Assembly: GCA_900467685.1 (NCBI GenBank)
Contig: UBQX01000021.1
Span: 186,001 to 250,000, forward strand
DNA length: 64,000 bases
Source: Hyphomicrobiales bacterium
Lineage (GTDB): Bacteria; Pseudomonadota; Alphaproteobacteria; Rhizobiales; Rhizobiaceae
Direction of reading: 5' to 3'
A model generated the notes under the pieces. The model ran no database searches, was not told where the DNA came from, and was given only the letters and a program-made list of their open reading frames with translations. Positions 1-12,121 of the stretch are shown here, in pieces; the first letter of the stretch is position 1, and each line of letters begins with the position of its first letter. The position numbers were made by a program, and so were the translations under genes.

Positions 1-1
1 C

Positions 2-379
2 CGCACCATGGAGCGAGCGGAGCGGCTTTACCTGCTCGCGGTCAGGATGACCTATTGGTATCTGAGCTTCTATATAAGCTGGCGCAAATGCGAGGCCGAA
101 GGGCTCGTGGCTCCCTTGTGGATTTCCTACGACGAGGACTTTCTCGGCGATCGAGAGGCGCTGGCGAGCCGCGTGAGCTCATTCATAGGCTCCGAATATC
201 TCGACCCCGACATTCTTGCCGCACACCTGAAGAACAATCGTGCCGAGGGGATGCGTCTCAATGTCGGTCGCGCCGGACGCGGCAAGGATGTTCCCGATGA
301 CGTGCGCGACATGGTCATGCGCATCGCAACCAGCTTTCGCAGCGAAGGGATCGACATGGCACCGCTCGTCGGCGAGTAG
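2..379 (+). CDS. C-terminal part of an unidentified protein, possibly sulfotransferase-like (cut by window start)
   Basis: The reading frame is open to the left edge, so the true start lies outside the window; the ATG at 8 may be internal. About 125 residues are visible. An aromatic stretch (MTYWYLSFYISWRKC) is followed by WISYDEDFLGD and a tail with NVGRAGRGKDVP. The order (a Y-E/D-L-like motif, a terminal helix ending in FIG, then an N-x-G-x-x-G-R-G segment) recalls the C-terminal end of PAPS-dependent sulfotransferase-fold proteins, where such residues contact the 3'-phosphate of PAPS. This is inference from a fragment. The substrate and the N-terminal PAPS loop cannot be seen. No terminator with a T-tract follows. 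Confidence 0.45.
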   Translation, partial: RTMERAERLYLLAVRMTYWYLSFYISWRKCEAEGLVAPLWISYDEDFLGDREALASRVSSFIGSEYLDPDILAAHLKNNRAEGMRLNVGRAGRGKDVPDDVRDMVMRIATSFRSEGIDMAPLVGE

Positions 380-618
380 ATGAGCAGGTTTCATAGGATG
401 GTGAGCCTACTGGCAAAGCGGGTTGGCGCGCAATCCTGCTGGTGATAGCCCCCTCCAGCTCCGGATCTGCTTTATAATTTGGCCGTTTTGCCCTCGTAGA
501 CATACTGGCCGAAGCCAGGGCGCGGATTGGAATTGCAGTTCTCCTCCTGTCACAACGAGACGCGGGAATCGCATAAGCTCTTATCCGAACACATTGAGAG
601 ACAAGAAAGCAGCCATCC
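380..618. other. Gene-free spacer upstream of the ABC exporter
   Basis: No convincing gene, hairpin terminator or repeat is visible here. It presumably holds the promoter of the downstream ABC exporter, but no -35/-10 pair stands out. Confidence 0.4.
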
Positions 619-2511
<1,893 letters not shown>

Positions 2512-2581
2512 TTTCCGTTCAGACTTGACGAAGCTCAATCCTGTCCATTTTCCCGCGACATTGTGCCATCCCATACTTGTC

Positions 2582-2598
2582 ACGTCTGGACATGACGT
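2582..2598. promoter_or_regulatory. Inverted repeat upstream of petABC
   Basis: ACGTC and GACGT are separated by seven bases, about 115 bp upstream of the petA start, in the only non-coding DNA before the bc1 operon. It could be an operator. The arms are short, so chance occurrence is not excluded. Confidence 0.25.
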
Positions 2599-2712
2599 CT
2601 GATCAAGCTTAGAACCTCGGTCGGATCGAGGGGAATCTGTGGCAATTGTTTGTCTCAGACATCGAATCATGGGACGAGTATCGCAATCTTTTGCGTAGGG
2701 GATGATGAAGCC

Positions 2713-3291
2713 GTGAGCGACCACGACATGAACAGCCAAACCATGGGCGAGCCTACTCGCCGCGACTTTCTGTATCTGGCCACTGGCATGGCCGGCGCTG
2801 TAGGCGCGGTGTCTGTTGCCTGGCCCTTCATCGACCAGATGCGGCCGGACGCTTCGACACTGGCACTCGCATCGATCGAAGTTGACGTCTCGGCGCTGAC
2901 GCCGGGCATGTCGCTGACGGTCAAGTGGCGCGGCAAGCCGGTGTTCATCCGTAACCGGACGGACAAGGAAGTGCAGGAGGCCGCTGCGGTCAAGCTGGAG
3001 GAACTGAAGGATCCGAAGGCTCGCAACCAGAACCTTCCGGCCGATGCCCCGGCAACCGGTGCAGACCGCTCCGCCGGCAAGGGCAAGGAAAACTGGATCG
3101 TCATGATTGGTTCGTGCACGCATCTCGGTTGCGTGCCGCTCGGTCAGGCGGGTGAATACGGTGGCTGGTTCTGTCCCTGCCACGGCTCGGTCTACGATAC
3201 GGCTGGCCGTATCCGTAAGGGCCCCGCACCGGAAAACCTGCTGATGCCGATTTTCTCGTTTACAAAAGATACCGTCATCAAGATCGGTTGA
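2713..3291 (+). CDS. petA: Ubiquinol-cytochrome c reductase, Rieske iron-sulfur subunit
   Basis: Rieske subunit of the cytochrome bc1 complex (also called fbcF); it accepts an electron from ubiquinol at the periplasmic side and passes it to cytochrome c1. The 192-residue product has a twin-arginine signal-anchor ([10 protein letters not shown] from residue 16) and one membrane helix. The 2Fe-2S ligands are in CTHLGC (residues 135-140) and CPCHGS (154-159), with the paired disulfide cysteines present. The GTG start at 2713 is chosen because AGGGGAT lies nine bases upstream and the resulting N-terminus matches the family; an upstream ATG at 2650 in the same frame would add an unlikely extension. 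First gene of petABC. Confidence 0.96.
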   Translation: MSDHDMNSQTMGEPTRRDFLYLATGMAGAVGAVSVAWPFIDQMRPDASTLALASIEVDVSALTPGMSLTVKWRGKPVFIRNRTDKEVQEAAAVKLEELKDPKARNQNLPADAPATGADRSAGKGKENWIVMIGSCTHLGCVPLGQAGEYGGWFCPCHGSVYDTAGRIRKGPAPENLLMPIFSFTKDTVIKIG

Positions 3292-3308
3292 CGGGAGGGG
3301 ACCTGATA

Positions 3309-4565
3309 ATGAGTGGTGGACATTCTTCTTACGAGCCGACAACCGGTCTTGGGAAATGGGTCGATTCCCGTCTCCCGCTGCCGCGCATGGTCTACGATAG
3401 CTTCATTGCCTATCCCGTGCCGCGCAATCTGAACTATGCCTACACGTTCGGCGCCATGCTCGCCGTCATGCTGGTAGTTCAGATCCTGACGGGAGTCGTG
3501 CTGGCCATGCACTATGTGGCCAATATCAATCTTGCCTTCGGCTCGGTCGAAGGAATCATGCGCGACGTGAACCATGGCTGGCTGCTGCGCTACCTGCACG
3601 CCAACGGCGCATCCTTCTTCTTCATTGCCGTTTACCTGCATATCGCACGTGGTCTCTACTACGGCTCCTACAAGGCGCCGCGCGAAATCCTCTGGATTCT
3701 CGGCGTGCTCATCTACCTGCTGATGATGGCAACGGGCTTCATGGGCTACGTTCTGCCCTGGGGTCAGATGTCCTTCTGGGGTGCGACGGTTATCACCGGC
3801 TTCTTCTCGGCTTTCCCGCTGGTTGGCGAATGGATCCAGCAGTTCCTGCTCGGCGGCTTTGCCGTCGGTCAGCCGACGCTGAACCGCTTCTTCTCGCTGC
3901 ACTATCTGCTGCCTTTCGTCATCGCCGGCGTCGTCATCCTGCACGTCTGGGCGCTGCATGTGACGGGCCAGACGAACCCGACGGGCGTCGAAGTGAAGTC
4001 GAAGACCGACACCGTGCCCTTCACGCCCTATGCGACGCTGAAGGATGCTTTGGGCGTCGTGATCTTCCTGCTCGCCTACTGCTGGTTCGTCTTCTACATG
4101 CCGAACTACCTGGGTCACCCGGACAACTACACGATGGCCAACGCGCTGAAGACGCCGGCTCATATCGTTCCGGAATGGTATTACCTGCCGTTCTACGCGA
4201 TGCTGCGCGCCATCACGTTCAATGTCGGCCCGATCGACTCCAAGCTTGGCGGCGTGCTCGTGATGTTCGGCTCGATCATCATCCTGTTCTTCCTGCCCTG
4301 GCTCGATACGTCGAAGGTTCGCTCCGCCGTCTATCGTCCGTGGTACAAGCTGTTCTTCTGGCTCTTCGTTGCCGACTGCATCCTGCTCGGCTGGCTGGGT
4401 TCGCGTCAGCCGACCGATACCTACACGCTGATGGCACAGTTCGGTACGCTCTACTACTTCGGCTTCTTCCTCGTCATCATGCCGGTTCTCGGCCTGATCG
4501 AGACGCCGAGGCGGTTGCCCAATTCGATCACGGAAGCCGTGCTCGAAAAGAGCGCCAAGGCCTGA
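3309..4565 (+). CDS. petB: Cytochrome b subunit of the bc1 complex
   Basis: The 418-residue membrane core of complex III (also fbcB), carrying hemes bL and bH and both quinone sites. The four heme-ligand histidines fall at 97, 111, 198 and 212. The Qo-site motif PEWY is at about 288-291. Eight membrane helices are expected from the hydrophobic segments. GGGAGGGG lies about nine bases before the ATG at 3309, which begins 17 bases after the petA stop, so the genes are cotranscribed and probably translationally close. Length is normal for the alphaproteobacterial type with fused N- and C-terminal halves. Confidence 0.97.
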   Translation: MSGGHSSYEPTTGLGKWVDSRLPLPRMVYDSFIAYPVPRNLNYAYTFGAMLAVMLVVQILTGVVLAMHYVANINLAFGSVEGIMRDVNHGWLLRYLHANGASFFFIAVYLHIARGLYYGSYKAPREILWILGVLIYLLMMATGFMGYVLPWGQMSFWGATVITGFFSAFPLVGEWIQQFLLGGFAVGQPTLNRFFSLHYLLPFVIAGVVILHVWALHVTGQTNPTGVEVKSKTDTVPFTPYATLKDALGVVIFLLAYCWFVFYMPNYLGHPDNYTMANALKTPAHIVPEWYYLPFYAMLRAITFNVGPIDSKLGGVLVMFGSIIILFFLPWLDTSKVRSAVYRPWYKLFFWLFVADCILLGWLGSRQPTDTYTLMAQFGTLYYFGFFLVIMPVLGLIETPRRLPNSITEAVLEKSAKA

Positions 4566-4591
4566 TGCGAGCGGTGGAGAGGAATAGTACA

Positions 4592-5467
4592 ATGAAAAAG
4601 CTTGTTGCAAGCATCGCCATCGCCGCATCGCTCGTCGGCTTCGCGGGGGTCTCCTCCGCTGCCGAAGAGCATGACCTGAAGGCACTGACCGAACATGCCA
4701 TCGAGGGCGGGCACTTCCCGATCCTGAAGCCGAAGAACGAGGACTGGTCCTTTGCCGGTCCGTTTGGCAAGTATGACAAGGCCCAGCTTCAGCGTGGCCT
4801 CAAGGTGTACAAGGAAGTCTGCTCGGCCTGTCACTCGATGCATATGGTCGCCTTCCGTAGCCTGGAAGAGCTTGGCTACAACGAGGCGCAGGTGAAGGCC
4901 TTCGCCGCGCAGTATGACGTTCAGGATGGCCCGAACGGGGACGGTGAAATGTACACCCGCAAGGGCGTTCCGTCGGATTACTTCCCGTCGCCCTTCGCGA
5001 ACGAGGAAGCAGCCGCTGCCGCCAATGGCGGGGCTGCTCCGCCGGACTTCTCGCTGCTCGCCAAGGCACGCGGCGTGGAACGCGGCTTCCCGACCTTCAT
5101 CTTCGACATCTTCACGCAGTATCAGGAAGGCGGTCCGGATTACATCCATTCGCTGCTGACCGGCTACACCAACCCGCCGGAAGGCATCAAGGTGGCTGAA
5201 GGAACACACTTCAACCCTTATTTCTCGGGCGCTGCATCGCTCAAGATGCCGCCGCCGCTGTCCGACGGTCAGGTGACTTATGACGATGGCGCACCGGCGA
5301 CGCTCGATCAGTATGCCCGCGACGTTTCCGCCTTCATGATGTGGGCCGCCGAGCCGCATCTCGAAGAACGCAAGCGCACCGGCTTCATGGTCATGGTCTT
5401 CCTCGTCATCTTCGCCGGCCTCGTGTACCTCACGAAGAAGTCGGTCTATGCGAACAAGGAACACTGA
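4592..5467 (+). CDS. petC: Cytochrome c1 subunit of the bc1 complex
   Basis: Membrane-anchored c-type cytochrome (291 residues, also fbcC) that takes electrons from the Rieske protein to soluble or membrane cytochrome c. It begins with a Sec signal peptide ending near SSAAEEHD. The heme site CSACH is at 77-81, and a single C-terminal anchor helix (about 265-285) ends in LTKKSVYANKEH. The ATG at 4592 is preferred over one at 4565 because GGAGAGG sits just upstream and the signal peptide is then normal. It follows petB by 26 bases and precedes an intrinsic terminator, closing the operon. Confidence 0.96.
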   Translation: MKKLVASIAIAASLVGFAGVSSAAEEHDLKALTEHAIEGGHFPILKPKNEDWSFAGPFGKYDKAQLQRGLKVYKEVCSACHSMHMVAFRSLEELGYNEAQVKAFAAQYDVQDGPNGDGEMYTRKGVPSDYFPSPFANEEAAAAANGGAAPPDFSLLAKARGVERGFPTFIFDIFTQYQEGGPDYIHSLLTGYTNPPEGIKVAEGTHFNPYFSGAASLKMPPPLSDGQVTYDDGAPATLDQYARDVSAFMMWAAEPHLEERKRTGFMVMVFLVIFAGLVYLTKKSVYANKEH

Positions 5468-5496
5468 GGCCTAGATTGCCGATGTGAATTTGGAGA

Positions 5497-5522
5497 GGCG
5501 GTCCGAGAGGGCCGCCTTTTTT
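5497..5522 (+). terminator. Intrinsic terminator of petABC
   Basis: An eight-base-pair stem (GGCGGTCC with GGGCCGCC, one G-U pair) closes a GAGA tetraloop and is followed by six T residues, 30 bases after the petC stop. Confidence 0.9.
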
Positions 5523-5525
5523 GTT

Positions 5526-5894
5526 TCAGGAGAAGATCGTGTTGAGGCGGGTGCGACATGTGGATTCATCCGTAATCGAAAGCTTGCCAAGGCGGCGCAG
5601 GATCGCGGAATTAGGAAGCGTCATCACCTTCCAACGGATCACACAATTGGCAACAAGGCCCGCACTTTCGATGTCACTGATCGAAATGTCACTTGGCCAC
5701 GCGCTATCCTTTGCAGTGGTGATCATTGCCATAATTGTTTGGCCGCTCTCTTCGTTGAATTCGCGGCTGGACAGAACCAAAGCGGGACGGCGCTTCTGGA
5801 CAGGCAGATCGCTGAAGGGGAAGGGGACGACTGCAGTCTCGAAACGGTCAAAGATCACGGAAGGCCTCGTCGTCTTCCGGCGAGTTCCATTCAT
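5526..5894 (-). CDS. PemK/MazF-family toxin, probable mRNA endonuclease
   Basis: The 122-residue product has the family core: an N-terminal hydrophobic strand before a loop (ETAVVPFPFSD), then KRRPALVLS, and a later strand MAMITTAK. In PemK/MazF proteins this SH3-like barrel cuts single-stranded mRNA, and the arginine of the RRPALV strand and a Ser/Thr near TTAK are active-site residues. The start overlaps the end of the upstream gene by 47 bases, the tight coupling typical of toxin-antitoxin pairs. It converges on the petABC terminator. The pair sits between housekeeping operons, suggesting acquisition. Activity is inferred from family membership. Confidence 0.78.
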   Translation of the reverse strand: MNGTRRKTTRPSVIFDRFETAVVPFPFSDLPVQKRRPALVLSSREFNEESGQTIMAMITTAKDSAWPSDISISDIESAGLVANCVIRWKVMTLPNSAILRRLGKLSITDESTCRTRLNTIFS

Positions 5895-6201
5895 CCATCG
5901 TCTTCGACAGGGAGGTCAGGTAGCTTTCGGCGGTCGTCACTTCGCGGATTGGTACGCTGGTGCCTCTTCGGTTGCGATACCACTCACTCCAAACTTTCTT
6001 CATGGGGCCGTATGGCTTAATGGCCTCAGTCGGGCGGCCGTCGCGTCCCGTCTTCATTCGCGACCAGTTGCCAACCACCCCGTCAATTTCTAGCGTCAAC
6101 GAGGCCTCGTCCGGCAAGTTGCGGAGCCGTTCACGCAGAGCTGCATGATCTATATGCTTGAGCCAGATGGCAACATCGGAGATTTCCACGTAAGACATCA
6201 T
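5848..6201 (-). CDS. Putative antitoxin paired with the PemK-type toxin
   Basis: A 117-residue protein starting at tandem ATG codons (6201, 6198) behind GGGAG; upstream in-frame codons are unlikely because they lack this site. I see no AbrB, ribbon-helix-helix or Xre DNA-binding motif. The N-terminal half (ISDVAIWLKHIDHAALRERL, then TLEIDGVVGNW) is of unknown fold. The acidic tail DEWNSPEDDEAFRDL looks like the toxin-docking tails of antitoxins, which often contain a W-x-S-P-E-x-D-E-A pattern. Gene order (this first, toxin second, 47-base overlap) fits an antitoxin. Function is inferred from position and tail only. Confidence 0.6.
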   Translation of the reverse strand: MMSYVEISDVAIWLKHIDHAALRERLRNLPDEASLTLEIDGVVGNWSRMKTGRDGRPTEAIKPYGPMKKVWSEWYRNRRGTSVPIREVTTAESYLTSLSKTMDEWNSPEDDEAFRDL

Positions 6202-6368
6202 CTTCACACTCCCTTTACCTGAAAAGATAGCGCAAACGGCGTAGCTGTAAAGACCCCCTCGGGACCCCCTCCTGCCTAAGCTGCTATTGATGACTTTGTG
6301 CTGATTCAAAATACGCGTTGCAACCTTCCCCTCGCGCTGTCAGAACAGGCCGAAAGGAATCCCATCCC

Positions 6369-6908
6369 ATGACGCTGACTGAAGAACTCATCGCCGCCAT
6401 CCGCAACATTCCGGACTATCCCAAGCCTGGTATCATGTTCCGGGATATCACGACGCTGCTCGGCAATCCGCGCGCTTTCCGCCGGTCGGTGGACGAGCTG
6501 GTGCATCCCTTTGCCGGCACGAAGATCGAGAAGGTGGCGGGCATGGAAGCGCGCGGCTTCATCATTGGCGGAGCCGTCGCACATCAGCTGTCCGCCGGTT
6601 TCGTGCCGATCCGCAAGAAGGGCAAGCTGCCGCATGACACGGTACGCGTTGCCTACAGCCTCGAATACGGCGTGGACGAGATGGAGATGCATCGCGATGC
6701 GGTGCAGCCGGGCGAGAAGGTGATCCTTGTCGATGACCTGATCGCCACCGGTGGTACGGCCGAAGGCGCAGTGAAGCTGCTCAAGCAGATGGGTGCCGAT
6801 ATCGTTGCCGCCTGCTTCATCATCGACCTGCCGGCGCTCGGCGGGCGCAAGAAGCTCGAGGCGCTGGGCGTCGAGGTTCGTACGCTTGTCGAGTTCGACG
6901 GGCACTGA
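6369..6908 (+). CDS. apt: Adenine phosphoribosyltransferase
   Basis: Purine salvage enzyme of 179 residues that joins adenine to PRPP to give AMP in the cytoplasm. The PRPP-binding loop [14 protein letters not shown] is intact, as is the N-terminal family motif [26 protein letters not shown] forms the second substrate strand. The ATG at 6369 is preferred over one at 6318 because it gives the usual apt N-terminus MTLTEEL. A membrane-protein gene follows on the same strand after 36 bases and may be cotranscribed. Confidence 0.95.
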   Translation: MTLTEELIAAIRNIPDYPKPGIMFRDITTLLGNPRAFRRSVDELVHPFAGTKIEKVAGMEARGFIIGGAVAHQLSAGFVPIRKKGKLPHDTVRVAYSLEYGVDEMEMHRDAVQPGEKVILVDDLIATGGTAEGAVKLLKQMGADIVAACFIIDLPALGGRKKLEALGVEVRTLVEFDGH

Positions 6909-6944
6909 GCGGAACCCATAGAGAGGCCGGAGGCTCGGACACGC

Positions 6945-8000
6945 ATGGCAGAAACATTGCGGGAGAGCCTGACGGCAGCCGCCGAAGCAGGGATTATTAC
7001 AGCGTCTCAGGTTGAGCCGCTGGCAAGTTTCGTTGAGGTGAGGGCAGCTTCGCCGGCAAACGTAGCGGCGGATGTTCCCAATCAGGAAGAAGACAGCGAA
7101 ATCCCGCGCTTCATCCGCGGCTATCACGATATCCTGATCACGATCGGCATCGTCGTGGTGCTGATTGGTCTCGGCGGGCTCGCGACCATCTATGCGGCTG
7201 TTGCTGCGATTGTCGTCCTGGCGGAGATCTTCGTCTATAGGCAGCGTCTGGCGTTGCCATCTTTCGCGCTGACCATCGCCTTCGCCATCTGCACGGGCTG
7301 GATGATCGTCAATCTGGATCGCGACTACATATCCGGCGAGATGAGCGCGCTTTCGGCTTCTTCTCCGCATCTGGCGGCGCTGGCGGCGGCTGAATGCGTG
7401 GCGCTCGCGCTGTTCTACTGGCGCTATCGCGTGCCGGTCGCCTTTGCCGCGCTGACGATTGCGGGTGTGGTGACGGTGACGGGGCTCGCGTTGTCTGGCC
7501 TCTATGGCGGCGGCGACTTCTCGCTTTATGGCAACACGCTGCTCCTGATCTCCGGCGTCGTCTTGGTCGGGATCGCCATTCGCTTCGACATCCTCGACCC
7601 GAAGCGCATCTATGCCCGCTCGGATATCGCCTTCTGGCTTTATCTGGTCGCCGTACCGGCGATCCTCAAAGGCATCTTCGGCAGCGTGCAGCCGCAGACC
7701 ACGAACGGAGCGGCACTTGTCATTGCTGTTGTCGCCCTGATGATGATCCTCGGCCTGCTGCTCGACCGGCGCGCCTTCGTGACGGCCGGTCTTGTCTATC
7801 TCGGCTATGCCTTTGCAGCACTGATCGGCAAGAATACGGGCCTTCTCGGCGGGATCGCAACGAGCAATACGGTGCTGTGGATCCTCGTCGCCATCGGCCT
7901 CATCGTGTTGACGGTCGGCTTCGGCTGGCGCTTCTTCCGCCAGCATCTCCTCAGCGGACTGCCGGTGCCGCTTCGGGCGAGATTGCCTATCCTGCGCTAA
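6945..8000 (+). CDS. Polytopic membrane protein of unknown function
   Basis: A 351-residue protein I do not recognise with certainty. Residues 1-55 are soluble and acidic (an alanine-rich helix, then NQEEDSEIPRF), and the rest is about ten hydrophobic segments, starting with DILITIGIVVVLIGLGGLAT and ending with a basic tail RLPILR. The layout, a short soluble head followed by a run of helices, resembles DUF2157-like membrane proteins, but no diagnostic motif was seen. It follows apt by 36 bases, so expression with apt is possible. No terminator was found before the convergent gpx gene. Confidence 0.75.
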   Translation: MAETLRESLTAAAEAGIITASQVEPLASFVEVRAASPANVAADVPNQEEDSEIPRFIRGYHDILITIGIVVVLIGLGGLATIYAAVAAIVVLAEIFVYRQRLALPSFALTIAFAICTGWMIVNLDRDYISGEMSALSASSPHLAALAAAECVALALFYWRYRVPVAFAALTIAGVVTVTGLALSGLYGGGDFSLYGNTLLLISGVVLVGIAIRFDILDPKRIYARSDIAFWLYLVAVPAILKGIFGSVQPQTTNGAALVIAVVALMMILGLLLDRRAFVTAGLVYLGYAFAALIGKNTGLLGGIATSNTVLWILVAIGLIVLTVGFGWRFFRQHLLSGLPVPLRARLPILR

Positions 8001-8010
8001 GGTCTCGCAG

Positions 8011-8490
8011 TCAGCCCTTGACCAATGCTTCGATATCGCCCTCGATCTCTTCCGGCGTCGTGGTCGGCGCATAGCGCTTCACCGGCTCTCCGTCGCGACC
8101 GATGAGGAACTTGGTGAAGTTCCACTTGATCGCTTCCGTACCAAGAATGCCCGGCTTTTCATGGACGAGGTACTTGTAGAGCGGATGCGCGCCGTCGCCG
8201 TTCACCTCGATCTTCTCGAAGAGCGGGAACTTGATGTTGAAGCGCAGGTCGCAGAAAGTCTTGATCTCCTCGCTGTCGCCCTTTTCCTGTTCGCCGAACT
8301 GGTTGCAGGGGAAGCCGAGGACGACCAGTTCCCCATTATACTTTTCGTAGAGCGATTGCAGGCCGGCATATTGCGGTGTGAGACCGCAGGCGCTTGCCGT
8401 GTTGACGATCAGGAGCACCTTGCCCTTGAACTCCTCAAGCTTGCGCTCCTTGCCGTTGATGTCATTCGCGGTGAAGCCGTAGACGCTCAT
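8011..8490 (-). CDS. gpx: Glutathione peroxidase family thiol peroxidase
   Basis: A 159-residue cytoplasmic peroxidase that reduces peroxides with a cysteine in place of selenocysteine. The catalytic set is complete: Cys35 in NTASACGLTPQY, Gln68 in FPCNQFGEQE, and Trp123-Asn124 in KWNFTKFLI. Another conserved Cys at about 80 could be the resolving cysteine found in thioredoxin-dependent members, so the true reductant may be thioredoxin rather than glutathione. It is convergent with the preceding membrane-protein gene and follows two MaoC genes on the same strand by 25 bases. Confidence 0.93.
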   Translation of the reverse strand: MSVYGFTANDINGKERKLEEFKGKVLLIVNTASACGLTPQYAGLQSLYEKYNGELVVLGFPCNQFGEQEKGDSEEIKTFCDLRFNIKFPLFEKIEVNGDGAHPLYKYLVHEKPGILGTEAIKWNFTKFLIGRDGEPVKRYAPTTTPEEIEGDIEALVKG

Positions 8491-8515
8491 GGTACTCTCT
8501 CAAAGCTTGATGGGG

Positions 8516-8983
8516 TCAAATGAATTCGATGACGGTGGGCGTGAAGCTTGTGACGATCTTGCCATCCTGGTTCCTGCCTTCGCAATAGATCTCGTGCAGC
8601 AGCCGGTCGGCATGGTTCGGAGCCTTCACCGTGCGGGTCAGGGTGTTTGAATAGGTGACGGTGTCGCCGGCAAAGACCGGAACACGCCAGCGCAGTTCTC
8701 GAAAGCCGAGGGCAGGCCCGAGTTTCGGGGGCTGATGGCCGTCCTTTGCCATGCGCTTGAATTCCCGGAACATATACGCGACGTTGAGGCCCATCCAGGC
8801 CGAGCAGACATGCCAGCCGGAGGCGCAGAGGCCGCCCAGAACGGAATCTTTGGCGCGCTCCGCGTCGAGATGGAAATATTGCGGATCGAATTTCGAGGCG
8901 AATTCGATGATCTTCTCGGGCGTGAAGTGGTAGCTGCCGATCTCGGCGGCCGTGTCGCGCGGCCAGACGTCTTCAAATCTCAT
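8516..8983 (-). CDS. MaoC-like hot-dog fold dehydratase, second of a pair
   Basis: A 155-residue single hot-dog domain. MaoC-type enzymes hydrate or dehydrate acyl-CoA thioesters, with Asp and His of a D-x(4)-H motif as catalysts; here the pattern is FDPQYFHLD, followed by GWHVCSAWM and a GDTVTYSNTLT strand. The start overlaps the stop of the upstream MaoC gene by four bases (ATGA), so the two are translationally coupled and may form a heterodimer. The substrate is unknown. Such pairs are common in rhizobia. Confidence 0.85.
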   Translation of the reverse strand: MRFEDVWPRDTAAEIGSYHFTPEKIIEFASKFDPQYFHLDAERAKDSVLGGLCASGWHVCSAWMGLNVAYMFREFKRMAKDGHQPPKLGPALGFRELRWRVPVFAGDTVTYSNTLTRTVKAPNHADRLLHEIYCEGRNQDGKIVTSFTPTVIEFI

Positions 8984-9456
8984 TGGCCTGCCTCCACAGG
9001 GAGCCGATCGCGCATGCGCATGATGACGGGCGCCTCCATGCGCATGATCCGCTCACCCTTCTGGTTCATCATTGTGTGTTCCATGGTGACGAGGCCGATG
9101 CCGGGGCGGGAGGCGAGCGCCCGGCGCGCCTTCACCCTGATCGAGAGGCGCACCGTATCGCCGGCAATCAGCGGCTTGCGCCATTCCATGACGTCGATGC
9201 CCGGTCCGCCTTCGCCGGCGCTGCGGGAGATCACCGCGTCATAAAACAGGCGCATGGCAATCGAACTCATATGCCAGCCGGAACCCGACAGGCCCCCAAG
9301 AATGCTTGCCTTGCCTGCCGCTTCGTCCAGGTGCATGGGCTGCGGATCGAATTCCGAGGCGAAGGCTACGATCTCCTCGGCGGAAACGGTCCGCTCGGGG
9401 GACTCGAAGGTGCGGCCTTCCTCGAAGTCTTCGTAATACAGCGTCTCATCCGTCAT
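8980..9456 (-). CDS. MaoC-like hot-dog fold dehydratase, first of a pair
   Basis: A 158-residue paralogue of the next gene with the same architecture: FDPQPMHLDE carries the catalytic Asp and His, GSGWHMSSIAMRL is the hot-dog helix, and GDTVRLSIRV is a later strand. The ATG at 9456 is chosen because AGGGATGG lies upstream; an ATG at 9495 would add 13 unlikely residues. Overlap with the following gene suggests a two-subunit enzyme acting on an acyl-CoA, though the pathway cannot be told from the neighbours (a peroxidase and a glycosyltransferase). Confidence 0.85.
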   Translation of the reverse strand: MTDETLYYEDFEEGRTFESPERTVSAEEIVAFASEFDPQPMHLDEAAGKASILGGLSGSGWHMSSIAMRLFYDAVISRSAGEGGPGIDVMEWRKPLIAGDTVRLSIRVKARRALASRPGIGLVTMEHTMMNQKGERIMRMEAPVIMRMRDRLPVEAGQ

Positions 9457-9542
9457 GCATGTCCATCCCTGATTCAACCGATCAAGGTTGAACAATGGCG
9501 ATATGGAAAGCTGAGTTCAAGGCCGCTGTTGCATTCATGCGT

Positions 9543-10754
9543 TCAGTGTAGTGCAATTTCGATCTCGTTGGCGGGGACCAGGATGCCCTTCAGCACCTCG
9601 AAGAGATCTCCCGGTGTTTGCGCCTCAGCTGCATTCTCGGCGAAGTGGAGGTTGGCTTCGCTGTCGACACCGGACCAGATTACACGGGCGGGCGGGGGTG
9701 ACGCCGGCGCTGGTGTGAATTGCGGCTGAAAGAGCGGCAGGTAGCGACCACCGTGCCATTGCGCGAGCGAGGCGCGATAGCGCGCGACAAGTGTGTCGAA
9801 GCTCTCTCGGTCTCTGTAGTTCTGGCAATTGATGACCATGGACCGGACGAGGTTTTCCTCGTAGCCGGAATGCGGGAAGCCGTATTTTCCGCAGAGCCAG
9901 TGCTGGATGACGAAAATGGTTGCCGTGACGCCATGGCCGGCGCGGAAGGGGGTGTCCGCGAGCAACGGGTCGTCATTGATGTCGCGGCCCAGATCCTGAT
10001 TGAAGCGGATGACGGCGGCGTCCTCACTGGCGACCGTCTTCGTGGCAGCAGAATTGCTCAAGGGGCAGACGCCAGGGACGGAGAAGGGGCGGGAGACGTG
10101 ATAGAAGGCCTGACCGGTGAGGATCACCTTGAAGGCATTCTCGTAGTCGATGGTCGGGAACTCGAAGAAGCGTCCGCCGAAATGGTCGCGGATTTTCAGG
10201 AGCAGCGCTCGTGAGATCGCGCCATGATAGACCGAGTTGCCACAAAGCGGCACATGCAGTGCCCCTTCCCAGCGGAAGGCACGGGCGACGAGGTCACGCT
10301 TGTCGAAGCGGGTGACTTTGGCGTTGAGATCCAGCTTCAGGGGCAGGGCGGGCTCTCCCTCCACCGGCCAGTTGTAATTGAAGCCGCTCCAGGTCAGGGC
10401 GTCGATCTGTCCGACGTGAGCCTCAAGGTTGAGGAGGAAGGCGGCGAGGTCGGCATCGACATAGTCGTCGTCGCCGATGACGGTCACGTAGCGGCCGGTC
10501 GCTGCCGCCACGGCACGCTCCCAGTTCGCCATCATCGAATGAATATGCTCGCCGGTTGGGAGGTAGACGATGCGGGGATCATCCGTCTTCCCAGCCATGT
10601 ACATATTCATGATCGACGGATCGTCGGAATTGTCGACGAAGACGAACTGCACGTCATCCCGCTCGCTGCGAAGGAGTGCGTCGATCGTCTGGCGAAAATA
10701 GAGCTGGCGGTTGCGCGAAGGCACGCAGATCGAAAGCACCGGTTCGGCCGCCAT
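9543..10754 (-). CDS. Family 2 glycosyltransferase
   Basis: A 403-residue protein with an N-terminal GT-A nucleotide-sugar domain: the first strand VLSICVPSRNR, the VDNSDDPS segment, and the metal-binding DxD-type motif in VIGDDDYVD at about residue 100. The C-terminal 200 residues are less typical and end in a proline-rich linker (FTPAPASPPPAR) with a short final domain. AGGAG ten bases before the ATG at 10754 decides the start. It stands alone with 65 bases to ychF. The sugar and acceptor are unknown; a surface polysaccharide role is a guess from family only. Confidence 0.85.
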   Translation of the reverse strand: MAAEPVLSICVPSRNRQLYFRQTIDALLRSERDDVQFVFVDNSDDPSIMNMYMAGKTDDPRIVYLPTGEHIHSMMANWERAVAAATGRYVTVIGDDDYVDADLAAFLLNLEAHVGQIDALTWSGFNYNWPVEGEPALPLKLDLNAKVTRFDKRDLVARAFRWEGALHVPLCGNSVYHGAISRALLLKIRDHFGGRFFEFPTIDYENAFKVILTGQAFYHVSRPFSVPGVCPLSNSAATKTVASEDAAVIRFNQDLGRDINDDPLLADTPFRAGHGVTATIFVIQHWLCGKYGFPHSGYEENLVRSMVINCQNYRDRESFDTLVARYRASLAQWHGGRYLPLFQPQFTPAPASPPPARVIWSGVDSEANLHFAENAAEAQTPGDLFEVLKGILVPANEIEIALH

Positions 10755-10819
10755 GGAAATCTCCTTTGGCGGCACGCTAGTTCCGATCGCTTATGCGAAA
10801 CTGTACCTCCGCACCCGGA

Positions 10820-11923
<1,104 letters not shown>

Positions 11924-12121
11924 GATGGAAGTCCGATATCTGTCAGAATGTTTGAGCGAGCGTATGGGGCATCCTGTGCCTCAAGGTCAAGGGGCAGGGG
12001 CCGAAGCGGCTGCCCTTCTTGCAATTTCGCGGTTTCATCGCCACAATATAGGTGTTCGCGCAATATTGCTGCGAACCAACCACCCGAAAATCCGCGTCGC
12101 TTCCTTGAAGGAGGTCTTCTC

